Below, in pieces: positions 47,201 to 58,833 of a stretch of 64,000 nt of DNA. The notes below the pieces were generated by a model. That model saw only the letters and a list, made by a program, of their open reading frames with translations, did no database searches and had not been told where the DNA came from. This stretch comes from CAWAMR01 sp963783095 (GTDB taxonomy: Bacteria; Planctomycetota; Planctomycetia; Gemmatales; Gemmataceae), in NCBI GenBank assembly GCA_963783095.1, contig CAWAMR010000002.1, forward strand, positions 1,612,001 to 1,676,000, written 5' to 3'. The position numbers were made by a program, and so were the translations under genes. How positions within the stretch are numbered: position 1 is the first letter of the stretch; each line of letters starts with the position of its first letter.

Positions 47201-49011
47201 TCTCGCGCAGCGCACGGAACTTCCCGACATCTACACCTTGCACGGCAATCTTCTGAAGAGCCGGTTCCGCAGCCGGATCCGACAGGTGGCTTCCGGCCGA
47301 TTCGGCGTCGATGCCGAGTATCTGGTCAACGCCGATGAACTGCAAATCAAGATGGCTCAGGGTGCCAAGCCCGGCGAGGGCGGTCAACTCATGGGCAAGA
47401 AGGTGACGGCGGAAATCGCCGAGATCCGCTACGGCAAGCCGGGCAACGACCTCATCAGCCCGCCGCCGCACCACGACATCTACTCGATCGAAGATCTGGC
47501 CCAGCTCATCTACGATTTGAAGGCCGCCAAGCCCGGCATGCCGGTATCGGTGAAACTCGTAGCCGTCGAGAATATCGGCACCATCGCGGTCGGCGTGGTC
47601 AAGGCCGGTGCCGACATCATGGAAATCGACGGGATCGACGGCGGCACCGGTGCTGCCATGGTCAGTTCCAAGGAACACGCCGGGCTGCCGAGCGAGATGG
47701 GTCTTGCCGAAGCGCATCAAGCGCTGGTGACGAACGGTCTGCGCAAGGGGATGATTCTGCGCGTCGGCGGCGGCATCAAGAACGGCCACGACGTCATCAA
47801 ATACGCCTTGTTTGGAGCGGACCAATTCAGCTTCGGCCAGGGCTTGATGGTGTCGGTCGGCTGCATCGTCTGCAAGTCGTGCCACATTCCGAACTGCCCA
47901 ACGGGAATCACCGGCTCGCCGGAGATCTTCAAGGGCCATCCGGAACATACCAAGGCCTATCTGCAATCGGTAGCGGAAGAGGCACGGCACTTGCTCGCTC
48001 GCATGGGTTTCAAGCATCTCTCGGAAATCACGGGCCGAAGCGACCTGCTGAAGAAGAATCCGAGTGTCAAGGGTCGTCCGAGTCTGGTGGATGTTGCGCG
48101 GTTCATCAATCCCAAGATGGCACTTGCCGATCTCGACAAGAACTTCCCCGAGACCAATGCCGGCCTCGGTGTGTGCATCCCTCCGACCGAAAAGACTCTC
48201 AATCAGAAGATCATTGACGGGGCGCAGGATGCGATCGAGGCCAAGGTGAACGTCAATTTATGGTTCCGCATTCGCAACAGCGATCGTTCCGTGGGTGCCA
48301 CGGCCGCCGGGATGATCGCCTGTTTCTACGGGCGCGAGGGGATGCCGAACCATCGGGTCATCAAAGTTCGCTTTGAAGGCGAAGCGGGCCAAAGCTTCGG
48401 CGCATGGTGTCTCAACGGTCTCGACCTGGAATTGAACGGTTTCGCTCAGGACGGTGTGGCGAAGGGTATTTCGGGTGGGACAGTGGTCGTGTCGCTGGAT
48501 TACGTCAACAACGACTACGGCGGCGAAATTCAGAGCGTTGCGGGCAATAACGTCGGGGATCGGCGCAACCGGCGGCACGATCTTGCTCGGCGGCAGAGCG
48601 GGTCATCGACTGGGTATTCGTAACTCCGGCGCGACGATTGTGGCCGAGGCAGCGGGCAAATATGCCTGCGAATACATGACGCGGGGCCGGGTGCTGATTC
48701 TGGGGCCAGTCGAAAATGAGGTCGGCTCCGGCATGACGGGTGGGGAATTGTTTGTATGGGATCCGAAACAGGAACTACCGAGGAAAATACACAGTAAGAG
48801 CGTAGCGGTGATCGACTGCAACTATACCGATTACGAGTGGATTCACCCGCTCATCACCAATTTCCATCAACGCACGAATAGTCGGCCGGCAGAATGGATT
48901 TTGAAAAACTGGACCGAGGTTCGACGCAGCCGTCGACTGCGAAAGGTTCTGCCTTTGACAGTTGCCCGGAAGATGGAAGATTTCGCTCCCAGCGGGACGA
49001 ATGCAGGTTAG
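44239..49011 (+). CDS. gltB: Glutamate synthase large subunit (about nine frameshifts)
   Basis: About 1,590 residues when pieced together. Converts 2-oxoglutarate and glutamine to two glutamates. The class-II glutaminase begins at the nucleophile Cys in HDACGIGGVAARDG, with NVEHRGGICGQTGDGAG and, in another frame, RYSTNTYPNWTLAQPFRFLC. The FMN/synthase domain has VKLVAVENIGTIAVGVVKAG, ADIMEIDGIDGGTGAA and ILRVGGGIKNGHDVIKYALFGADQF; the 3Fe-4S cysteines lie in CIVCKSCHIPNCPTG. The C-terminal GXGXG helix domain includes GATGGTILLGGRAGHRLGIR and SGMTGGELFVWD. Frame changes lie near 44473, 45010, 45960, twice within 46345-46435, near 47010, 47030, 47085 and 48565. Protein motifs survive throughout, so sequence error is more likely than decay. 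ATG 44239. No gltD is in the window. Confidence 0.93.
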
Positions 49012-49043
49012 GGGGTTAGGGGAATCGCGCAGGAGGCCCGATC

Positions 49044-49619
49044 ATGGGGCACGATATCCGCGAGCTAGCAGACGCCATCCTTCACGCTCACAAGGCACTT
49101 GGACACGACCTGGAGCCACTTCTCTGGCCGGGACTGGGGAGCCATGAGATTGCAGACCTCACTCGCGGCATTGCGTGTCAGATTCCACGATCGGTGATGG
49201 GGCTTTTCGCTTGGCACAACGGAACCAGGACTGGAGTGGCCACTTTTGGTGAGATGTGGTTCTTTCCAGGGTGGCACATGCTCTCGTTGGGCGAGGCTGT
49301 CGATTCGTACCGAATGATGATGGCGGACGGGTGGGGTCGGTGGAACGAGCAATGGTTTCCAGTGTTTCGCAGTCCCGCTTGCGACTTTCACGCAGTTGTC
49401 TGCGGCGACACTGGCACCACCGATGGCGCGGTGATTCAATTCGAGAATGAATCACCCGAGCCACCTAACCAAGCATTCAGCAGTGTTGATATGTTGTTGC
49501 GGTGTATTCTTGGCGCTTTCGAAAAAGACATTTACTTTATCGACGAAACTGGGATGTTCAATATGGACGACATCGCGTTTGCGAACCTAGTTGAAAAGAT
49601 GGACACGGAAAAGTTGTAG
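49044..49619 (+). CDS. SUKH/SMI1-KNR4-like protein
   Basis: 191 residues; ATG 49044 with AGGAGG 7 bases upstream. The pattern IPRSVMGLFAWHNGTRTG, then MWFFPGWHMLSLGEAVDSYR, then WNEQWFPVFRSPACDFHAVV and CGDTGTTDGAVIQFENESPE matches the SMI1/KNR4 (SUKH) layout of 'P....Y..hNG', 'w.PvF....gd.y.vd', and a final helix (SVDMLLRCILGAFEKDIYF). In bacteria SUKH proteins often serve as immunity proteins to nuclease toxins. No toxin is visible beside it. Directly upstream of a GTPase-membrane protein pair, separated by 70 bp. Confidence 0.6.
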   Translation: MGHDIRELADAILHAHKALGHDLEPLLWPGLGSHEIADLTRGIACQIPRSVMGLFAWHNGTRTGVATFGEMWFFPGWHMLSLGEAVDSYRMMMADGWGRWNEQWFPVFRSPACDFHAVVCGDTGTTDGAVIQFENESPEPPNQAFSSVDMLLRCILGAFEKDIYFIDETGMFNMDDIAFANLVEKMDTEKL

Positions 49620-49689
49620 CAATTTATAACTTTGTAATTCCACTCGCTCCCGGCGGGAGCAACACCCAGGCAAATGTCAGGAGAACTAC

Positions 49690-50448
49690 ATGAGTGGGTG
49701 GGAATCGCTTGCTGCCAAGGCGGCGTATGATCTGGCAAAGCAATCGGGGTTCTGGAATTCTTGGAAGACTTGGCTTAAACGACGAAGAAAGATCCTCGTA
49801 CTTGGAGGGAGTGGAACGGGCAAGACGCAACTTATCAACTCCATAATGAACCCGATGAGCGAAAAACTCACCACTTTGCAGCGAACCGTGGCAGTAGAAA
49901 AACGGAATATCACCATCGGCGAGTACCCTTTCATTTTCTCGGATACACCGGGGCAACTACTCGATGAAGCAAAGCGGAAGATCGCCATCACCGATGCCAT
50001 TCGTTCTCAAATTGAAGGCGTCCTGAATGTCGTCAGTTTCGGCTATCATGAAGCTGCCGAGGCTCGCAAGGAGCGAGCGATTCCGGAAAGCGGCGGTCAC
50101 ATCGCTCGAAGCGATTATCTTCAGGACCGCCGTGCTATTGAGGAGCGCCTCTTATCGGAATGGGTACCCATGTTTGATCCGGCAACGGCCAAGTGGGTTC
50201 TTACGGTCGCCACCAAGGCCGATCTTTGGTGGCCCGACCGCGATCGGGTAGAAAAGCACTATTCTGAGGGATCTTATGCTGAAGGGTTAGGTTCCTTCAG
50301 AACGTCTCACACGCTTGTACCCTATTGCTCCATTATCGAACCGTTCTATGGAACGAAAACGAGCGGGCGGTTTGGCGAGCATCAGAAATATGCGCTTCAA
50401 AGCAATCTTCTCGATTGCCTTCTCCGGCTGTCCGGAGTTTGCCGATAG
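49690..50448 (+). CDS. P-loop GTPase-like protein, pair with a membrane protein
   Basis: 252 residues; ATG 49690 with AGGAGA upstream. After a basic amphipathic N-terminus (SGFWNSWKTWLKRRRK) come G1/Walker A VLGGSGTGKTQLINSI, a threonine (T in TLQRTVAVEKR) that could serve as G2, G3 IFSDTPGQ and G4-like VATKADLW, giving a TRAFAC-type GTPase of small (Ras/ARF/MglA-like) size. IARSDYLQDRRAIEERLLSE and the tail SNLLDCLLRLSGVCR are not recognised. It ends 9 bp before a gene for a three-helix membrane protein, with which it presumably works. Function unknown. Confidence 0.7.
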   Translation: MSGWESLAAKAAYDLAKQSGFWNSWKTWLKRRRKILVLGGSGTGKTQLINSIMNPMSEKLTTLQRTVAVEKRNITIGEYPFIFSDTPGQLLDEAKRKIAITDAIRSQIEGVLNVVSFGYHEAAEARKERAIPESGGHIARSDYLQDRRAIEERLLSEWVPMFDPATAKWVLTVATKADLWWPDRDRVEKHYSEGSYAEGLGSFRTSHTLVPYCSIIEPFYGTKTSGRFGEHQKYALQSNLLDCLLRLSGVCR

Positions 50449-50457
50449 GAGTTTGCC

Positions 50458-51015
50458 ATGCCAGATGAACCACCGACAACGCCATCGGAAGAGCAAACTC
50501 GTAACCGAAAATTCACGAGCGACGAAGAGATTGAACGAGCACTGGTGAAAATGCAGTCTTTTACCTCAAGGCTGCGATCTCTGGCCATGACGATCGTACT
50601 GCTTGGTTTTTTCTCGCTCGCTGGGCTAACTGTTAGCTCCCTACTGAGAAATATCACGGCTTTGGATTCCGTCAGTTTGGCACTGCTGACGGGGCTGAGC
50701 GTCGTGGCTTCATTTTGCGGGTTGTTGATGCTGTTTGTTTGGGAGAGGCGTGTAGCAGCAGGAATGATCCTTTACGAAGAAATCAGTGATGAGGTGGAAT
50801 GGAGCCACCGAACCTTTCGAAATGGGAAGACGACCGAGAATGGGTCCATAAGAGCGCAAGGTCCAAGCCTGGATATTCGAGTCATCTTACGCGCGTTTCT
50901 CAAAGAAACCACTCTTCCATTTACTCGGGGAACGAACGGCACCACAATCTACGCACTATTTTTTGTTGCATGCATTGTTGGCACAATTACCATTATTACC
51001 ATTCAATCTCATTGA
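50458..51015 (+). CDS. Three-helix membrane protein, partner of the GTPase-like protein
   Basis: 185 residues; ATG 50458 with AGGAG 6-7 bases upstream. A hydrophilic N-terminus (EEQTRNRKFTSDEEIERALV) precedes two closely spaced helices (TIVLLGFFSLAGLTVSSLL and VSLALLTGLSVVASFCGLLM), a ~90-residue cytoplasmic or extracytoplasmic part containing YEEISDEVEWSHRTF, and a C-terminal helix (TIYALFFVACIVGTITIITI). No family recognised. Its tight spacing behind the GTPase gene points to a two-gene module, possibly a GTPase-regulated membrane effector or anchor (inference). Confidence 0.65.
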   Translation: MPDEPPTTPSEEQTRNRKFTSDEEIERALVKMQSFTSRLRSLAMTIVLLGFFSLAGLTVSSLLRNITALDSVSLALLTGLSVVASFCGLLMLFVWERRVAAGMILYEEISDEVEWSHRTFRNGKTTENGSIRAQGPSLDIRVILRAFLKETTLPFTRGTNGTTIYALFFVACIVGTITIITIQSH

Positions 51016-51076
51016 CGGGACCACTGGCTTTATCCGCTGGAGAAGCAGCAATCGCGTCTGACCGAGGAGTTCGGAG

Positions 51077-51495
51077 ATGCCTTTGCTCGATCATTTTCAT
51101 CCGCCGCTGGACGAGGTTTATGAGTGGAGTGCATTGCACTCGAACCGGGCTACCCGTCTGACGGATGCTTTGAACGATCGTTGGCTTCCTGAGCGATTTC
51201 TCGCGGTTGAGAACATCCACCGCGGCACGGCCATCGAGATCGATGCCGCTGTGCTGGAACGATCCGGATGGAATCACCCGAAGAAATGAATCTGCCCGCC
51301 ATAATATCGTTGTATGCGGTTGCTTACCGTCCTGTGGTGCGTTCGCAGAAAACCGAAATCGACCTATGGCCCACGCCATTGATGCTCGATGCACCACTTT
51401 TAACGCTTCCGTTGCAATTGATGTCGGACTTATGTGTCCCAATCGATTTTGAATCAACCTATATGGAAGCCTGTCGCCGCCGGCGCTTGGTGTAA
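51077..51495 (+). pseudogene. DUF4058 gene with internal deletion and frameshift
   Basis: The first frame (51077-51289) encodes the DUF4058 start MPLLDHFHPPLDEVYEWSAL HSN... and the segment with AIEIDAAVLE. The second frame (to 51495) encodes the DUF4058 C-terminus: YAVAYRPVVRSQKTEIDLWP, PLLTLPLQLMSDLCVPIDFE and STYMEACRRR. The central IEIVSPANK block present in the intact relative at 40450 is absent. A GAGGAG-type ribosome site remains before the start. It is a decayed copy. Confidence 0.75.
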
Positions 51496-52173
51496 TCAAT
51501 CCATCGGCTTGATCGCGTGAACCTGATAGGGTGGCGAGATTTGCCGCGATTCGGGATCGACCAGCACCCCATCCACACGGACCATTTGCCCGTCTTTTAG
51601 ATTGTCATTCAGATAATCGACACCCAAAAGCGTCACGCAGCCGCCCAGAGCATCTTCGACCTCGGCCGGGGCATAACGAACGCGCCAGGCCTTTTTGCTA
51701 TGCAGATATTCCAGCTTTCCCATCACCCAGGTGTAGTCTTCCGAATGGTCATAACGCGCGGACGTTCTGGTTACAGGGTCGGTACTTTGCACAGCGATTC
51801 GAGAGGGAGGAATCTGAGGACTGCGCGCGATCATGGACGGGGCGCTTGGCGGCGATCCATAGATGTTTGTCGGAGGGAGGGTATTCGGAATATCCCTCCG
51901 CTGAACAAGAGCTGGAGGAAGCGTCGAGGGAGTCCCCGCGACGGCGGCAGTCCCCGGGGTGGAAGCCTGGGAAGGGTGAATGACATAATAGACATTCGTT
52001 TGCCCCGATGGATCCGCCATCACGGTCATCACGTTGCCGGCGCTGCAAGAAGTGCAACATACCGGAGGTGGAGGCGTCGAGATCGGTTTGTTACTGGAAG
52101 AATGGGCACATCCCATGGTAGCGCTCATCAATAGCGCAAGAACAAACCACTTCCACCGCTGTGAGAATAGCAT
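51496..52173 (-). CDS. Proline-rich lipoprotein of unknown function
   Basis: 225 residues. ATG 52173 with an AAGGAAGGA Shine-Dalgarno. Lipoprotein signal WKWFVLALLMSATMGC with Cys at the lipobox (ATMGC). A low-complexity Pro/Ser/Thr segment (PPSAPSMIARSPQIPPSRIA) leads to a folded C-terminal part (YTWVMGKLEYLHSKKAWRVR, YAPAEVEDALGGCVTLLGVD, LKDGQMVRVDGVLVDPESRQ) that looks like a small OB-like beta domain. Such lipoproteins are frequent in Gemmata relatives. The stop abuts the DUF4058 remnant. Confidence 0.75.
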   Translation of the reverse strand: MLFSQRWKWFVLALLMSATMGCAHSSSNKPISTPPPPVCCTSCSAGNVMTVMADPSGQTNVYYVIHPSQASTPGTAAVAGTPSTLPPALVQRRDIPNTLPPTNIYGSPPSAPSMIARSPQIPPSRIAVQSTDPVTRTSARYDHSEDYTWVMGKLEYLHSKKAWRVRYAPAEVEDALGGCVTLLGVDYLNDNLKDGQMVRVDGVLVDPESRQISPPYQVHAIKPMD

Positions 52174-52400
52174 CGGATTCCTTCCTTTCCAACAGCTGGG
52201 GCTGACAATCAAATCCAGCACGAGCCTTCTGAGAACGTCTTGTTCAACAGTACAGGCCGCTCACCCCAATGATGGGAATTTAATATCTTCTCTGACTTAC
52301 CTATCGTCCGGCAATGTGCCGAACTTGGGGTGCGTTTCGTGAAGATGGGAGTCATAGCGAAAGCTGTAACGGCGGTAGCGATTGGAGAAAGAAGCGGGTA

Positions 52401-52480
52401 GTGACAAGGTTCGGAAGATGACAAGGTTCGGAAGATGACAAGGTGACAAGGTGACAAGGTGACAAGGTGACAAGGTGACA
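52401..52480. repeat. Left arm of a GGTGACAAG nonamer hairpin, interrupted by an IS
   Basis: Tandem GGTGACAAG units with two GGTTCGGAAGAT variants occupy this stretch. The same order appears in reverse complement at 53909-53966, so the two form a long inverted repeat. The insertion sequence sits inside this arm; more units (53823-53842) continue it on the far side. Confidence 0.8.
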
Positions 52481-53822
52481 CAGTAGTTGCAAATTTCTTG
52501 TTGGTCGAGGTTTTGGGCATGAAAAACGCATGGTTAGTCTTGATAAGGACTTACGATCTCTTAACAGGAGGTTACCATGCGTTTCATTCATTCTCGCTAT
52601 TACGCGCGGCAATTACAAGATCGAACGACCGACTTGTTACTACGCCGCCTCCAACTGCCCGATTACTCCTCACACTGTACTGCAACCACCTTGATCCGCT
52701 CCTTATTGCTGGCCGCAGTCGCTGCGGTTTCCATTGCGGCCGTTGTCACCCTGCGTTCCCGAAGACCCTTCGCGCGAAACCTTGCGCAAGGCCGCATTAG
52801 CGACGTTGCCGGACTACGAGCACCTCCAACGTCTCATTCCCGAGTTGCTCCGTGCCGACTTGCCCCGTCGGATCCGTCGGCTGGCTCGCCGACAACGAGG
52901 TTCCAAGAAGCGTCGACGCTTTCCGATTGCCATCGACCTGCATGGCGAGGTCTATTACAAACGCAACCAGTCGCCGCCCGAACATGCCCGCAAGGGCAAA
53001 CGGGTCGGAGGCACCAACTATGGCCATTGCTATGGCACCGCTTCCTTGTTGTTGAAGGGACAGTATTACATCATCGCTCTGACTCCTTATCAACCACGCG
53101 AAGCTCTGGTCGAGGTTGTCAAACGACTGCTCCGTCAGACCCAAAAATGCGGTTTTTCCCCGAAATTCGTACTGTGCGACCGAGCCTTCTGGTCCGTCGC
53201 GGTGTTCCGGTATCTCAAACACGCTCACTATCCCTTCCTAACACCGGTGCTGTCGCGTGGCAAGAAGATCGATGCGCCAGGCGGTCCCACAGGAACGCGA
53301 ATTTTCTTCTACGATCACCCCCGTGGCCGCTACGCCTACCGCATGGAAAATCGAAAACGTCAGGGGGTTTGGCTGACCATCGTGGTCAGCCGCCATAATC
53401 GCGGTGGTCGGAAAGACCAACACGGTCGGTATGCTTGGGTCTATGCCATATGGGGCATGGCGATTTCAACCATTCAAGGCGTGGAGGAGTGTTACCGCCA
53501 TCGCTTCCGGATCGAGTCGAGCTATCGATTGATGGAGGAAGCACGGGGACGAACCAGCAGTCGCAATGAAGGCTTGCGCTTGTGGTATATTGTGCTGGCA
53601 GCGTTGATGGTGAATGCCTGGCTGGCCTTACGTTGGGAAATATCCCGTCAGAGATTGAAAGGAACCCACGACTGGTGTTGGCTAAACCACATGGTGAAAC
53701 TGTGCGCGTCACTGCTGGCGCAAGAAACGGCCGACGAACCGAGAGGGACGCCCTCAATGCATGTGCCACTGCTACAATGACTTAAGGTGAAACGGGCGAA
53801 GTCGCAAGTTTTGCAACTACTG
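52481..53822 (+). mobile_element. Insertion sequence (about 1,342 bp), ISH3-like
   Basis: Terminal inverted repeats CAGTAGTTGCAAA (52481-52493) and its complement TTTGCAACTACTG (53810-53822) bound one transposase gene. TGACA is found directly outside both ends (52476-52480 and 53823-53827), consistent with a 5-bp target duplication, though the target is itself a GGTGACAAG repeat. Size, ends and the DDE protein resemble the ISH3 family; family assignment is tentative. Confidence 0.8.
52577..53780 (+). CDS. DDE transposase (one frameshift)
   Basis: About 400 residues after correction. ATG 52577 (MRFIHSRYYARQLQDRTTDL) follows AGGAGGT. One extra base near 52750 splits the N-terminal ~58 residues (LLLAAVAAVSIAAVVT) from the rest (CVPEDPSRETLRKAALATLP). 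Catalytic acidic residues are apparent: Asp in IAIDLHGEVYYKR, Asp in FVLCDRAFWS and Glu in YRHRFRIESSYRLMEEARGR, which matches the Y-R-x-R-F-x-I-E signature of ISH3/IS4-type enzymes. It would mobilise the surrounding IS. No slippery sequence is present at the shift, so programmed frameshifting is not indicated. Confidence 0.85.
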
Positions 53823-53908
53823 TGACAAGGTGACAAGGTGACAATCATCGAGCGCATCTATGAATATTGATCTGGTTTGAATCCAACTTGATCTTCACAT
53901 CCGGTATT

Positions 53909-53966
53909 CACCTTGTCACCTTGTCACCTTGTCATCTTCCGAACCTTGTCATCTTCCGAATGTCAC
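53909..53966. repeat. Right arm of the GGTGACAAG nonamer hairpin
   Basis: CACCTTGTCACCTTGTCA and following CTTCCGAA units mirror the left arm at 52401-52480. It runs into the last codons of the DUF1501 gene on the minus strand (stop at 53949), so the repeat may have altered that gene's 3' end. Confidence 0.8.
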
Positions 53967-55385
53967 CTCACGGACTACCTCTCCCGATACGTCGGTGAGC
54001 CGATAGTCTCTTCCTGCATGTCGGAAGGTCAACCTGGTGTGATCGAGGCCGAGCAGGTGAAGCACTGTGGCGTGGAAGTCCGGCATCGTTACTTTCTTGT
54101 CGGCCACGTAATAACCGAACTCATCGGTGCTGCCGTAAGTCATACCACCCTTGATCCCGCCCCCTGCCACCCACATCGTGAATGCGTGCGGGTGATGGTC
54201 CGCGCCCGTCACTGCCTTGACTCGCAGGGGTGCGCCCAAACTCGGTTCCCCAAATGACTAGAGTGTCATTCAATAAACCGCGCGCTTTCAGATCCTTTAG
54301 AAGTCCGGCGATCGGCTTGTCCACCTTGCGGGCATTGGTGGTGTGATTATTCTTCAGATCGCTGTGTGCGTCCCAGTAGTTGCGGATAACTGAAGTTTAC
54401 CTGAACAAAGCGGACCCCCGCCTCGGCAAACCGACGCGCCAGCAAGCATTGTCTGCCGTATTCATCGGTTGACTCCTCGCCGATTCCATAGAGGGCATGA
54501 ACTCTATCACTCTCTTGAGAAAGGTCCATCACATTTGGGACTTCCATCTGCATGCGGAAGGTCAATTCCAGTGACTCGATCCGGGCTTCGAGCCGGGCAT
54601 CTTCCCCCGATCGTTCCAAATGTCGCTGATTCGCCTGCCGGAGAAGCTGCAAGTGTCGCCGCTGGAGTAAAGGGTCATCTCCCGGCACGGTATTCGAGAA
54701 CTTTGCCTCCTTGAACGAAGTCGAACCATCGCCGATGCGAGTTCCCTGAAAACTTGCCGGCAAGAACGCGGAGCCGTAGTTTTGGGAGCCGCCGTGATAA
54801 ACCGAAGGACTCATCGTGATGAAGCCCGGAAGGTTCTGGTTCTCGCTACCGAGGCCGTAGAGCGTCCAGGCTCCCATGCTCGGGCCGATTAAAGACGCCA
54901 TCCCCGGTGTGGAGCGTCAAGAGTGCCGGCCCGTGCGAAACCTGGTTTCCTCCGGTCATGGAACGAATCACGCAGATGTCGTCGATGCACGAAGCCACGT
55001 GAGGAAACAACTCGCTCACTTCGATCCCACTGTTGCCGTATTTCTGAAACTTCCAGGGAGATTTCAACAAGTTGCCTGTTGCCGCAAACTCGAATTTCGG
55101 TTTCTGAATCGGCAAGGGCTGGCCGTTCATCTGCGTCAACTTCGGCTTGGGGTCAAAAGTATCGACGTGCGAAACACCTCCGTGCATGAAAAGAAAGATG
55201 ACTCGTTTGGCCTTTGCCGGAAAATGCCCGGACTTGGAAGCGAGTGGGTTGGTACTGGAGGATCGGGCAGCCTCGCCCAGCGATTCGGATGCCAGCAGCC
55301 CTGAAAGGGCAACGCCGCCGAAGCCACATGCGATCTGGCGGAGCGCCGCGCGCCGACTCAGGTACTGGTTCTGAGGAAACTGCAT
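53949..55385 (-). CDS. DUF1501 exported protein, partner of the DUF1549/DUF1553 protein (three frameshifts)
   Basis: About 478 residues. ATG 55385 (MQFPQNQYLSRRAALRQIAC) gives an RR signal. Blocks across the frames: AKRVIFLFMHGGVSHVDTFD, FPHVASCIDDICVIRSMTGG, IGPSMGAWTLYGLGSENQNL, EYGRQCLLARRFAEAGVRFV, LLNDTLVIWGTEFGRTP, DHHPHAFTMWVAGGGIKGGM and LLGLDHTRLTFRHAGRDYRL. Frame changes lie near 54895, 54375 and 54230. It begins 5 bp after the stop of the cytochrome/DUF1549 gene, the standard planctomycete operon order. The pair is thought to act together on an extracytoplasmic substrate; function unknown. Confidence 0.9.
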
Positions 55386-55390
55386 GTCGA

Positions 55391-58546
<3,156 letters not shown>

Positions 58547-58833
58547 GAGAATGATACCCAGAATGGAGAAAAGGAGCGATTGATGGATCTTTACGAATCG
58601 CCGAAACCGGAATGTTTATCAATCACGAGACACTCCTATTAGTAGAATGAGCAGTGGAGCAAGAGTCAACACAAAAGATAGCCTAATTCCCTCTCCCCTG
58701 TACTCAGGGTTAGCTCCGGGGTGGGTTTGAAGTAGCCGAGTCTCACAGGTTAACCCCAAAGCTCACGCATCGGGTTCGCCTGACATTGCGAGACGGACTG
58801 CATCTGCGCGAAAGTGATGAAAGGAGATGGAGC

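Noticed and set aside
47025..48017. Minus-strand open frame opposite gltB
   Set aside because: The plus strand carries the FMN and 3Fe-4S motifs of glutamate synthase; the antisense product has no recognisable features.
52401..52480. Tandem GGTGACAAG units considered as a CRISPR array
   Set aside because: The units are 9 bp and contiguous without unique spacers, and no cas gene is near.
52577..53780. Programmed ribosomal frameshift in the transposase
   Set aside because: No A-rich or other slippery heptamer lies at the shift near 52750, and similar shifts occur in many non-transposase genes of this window.
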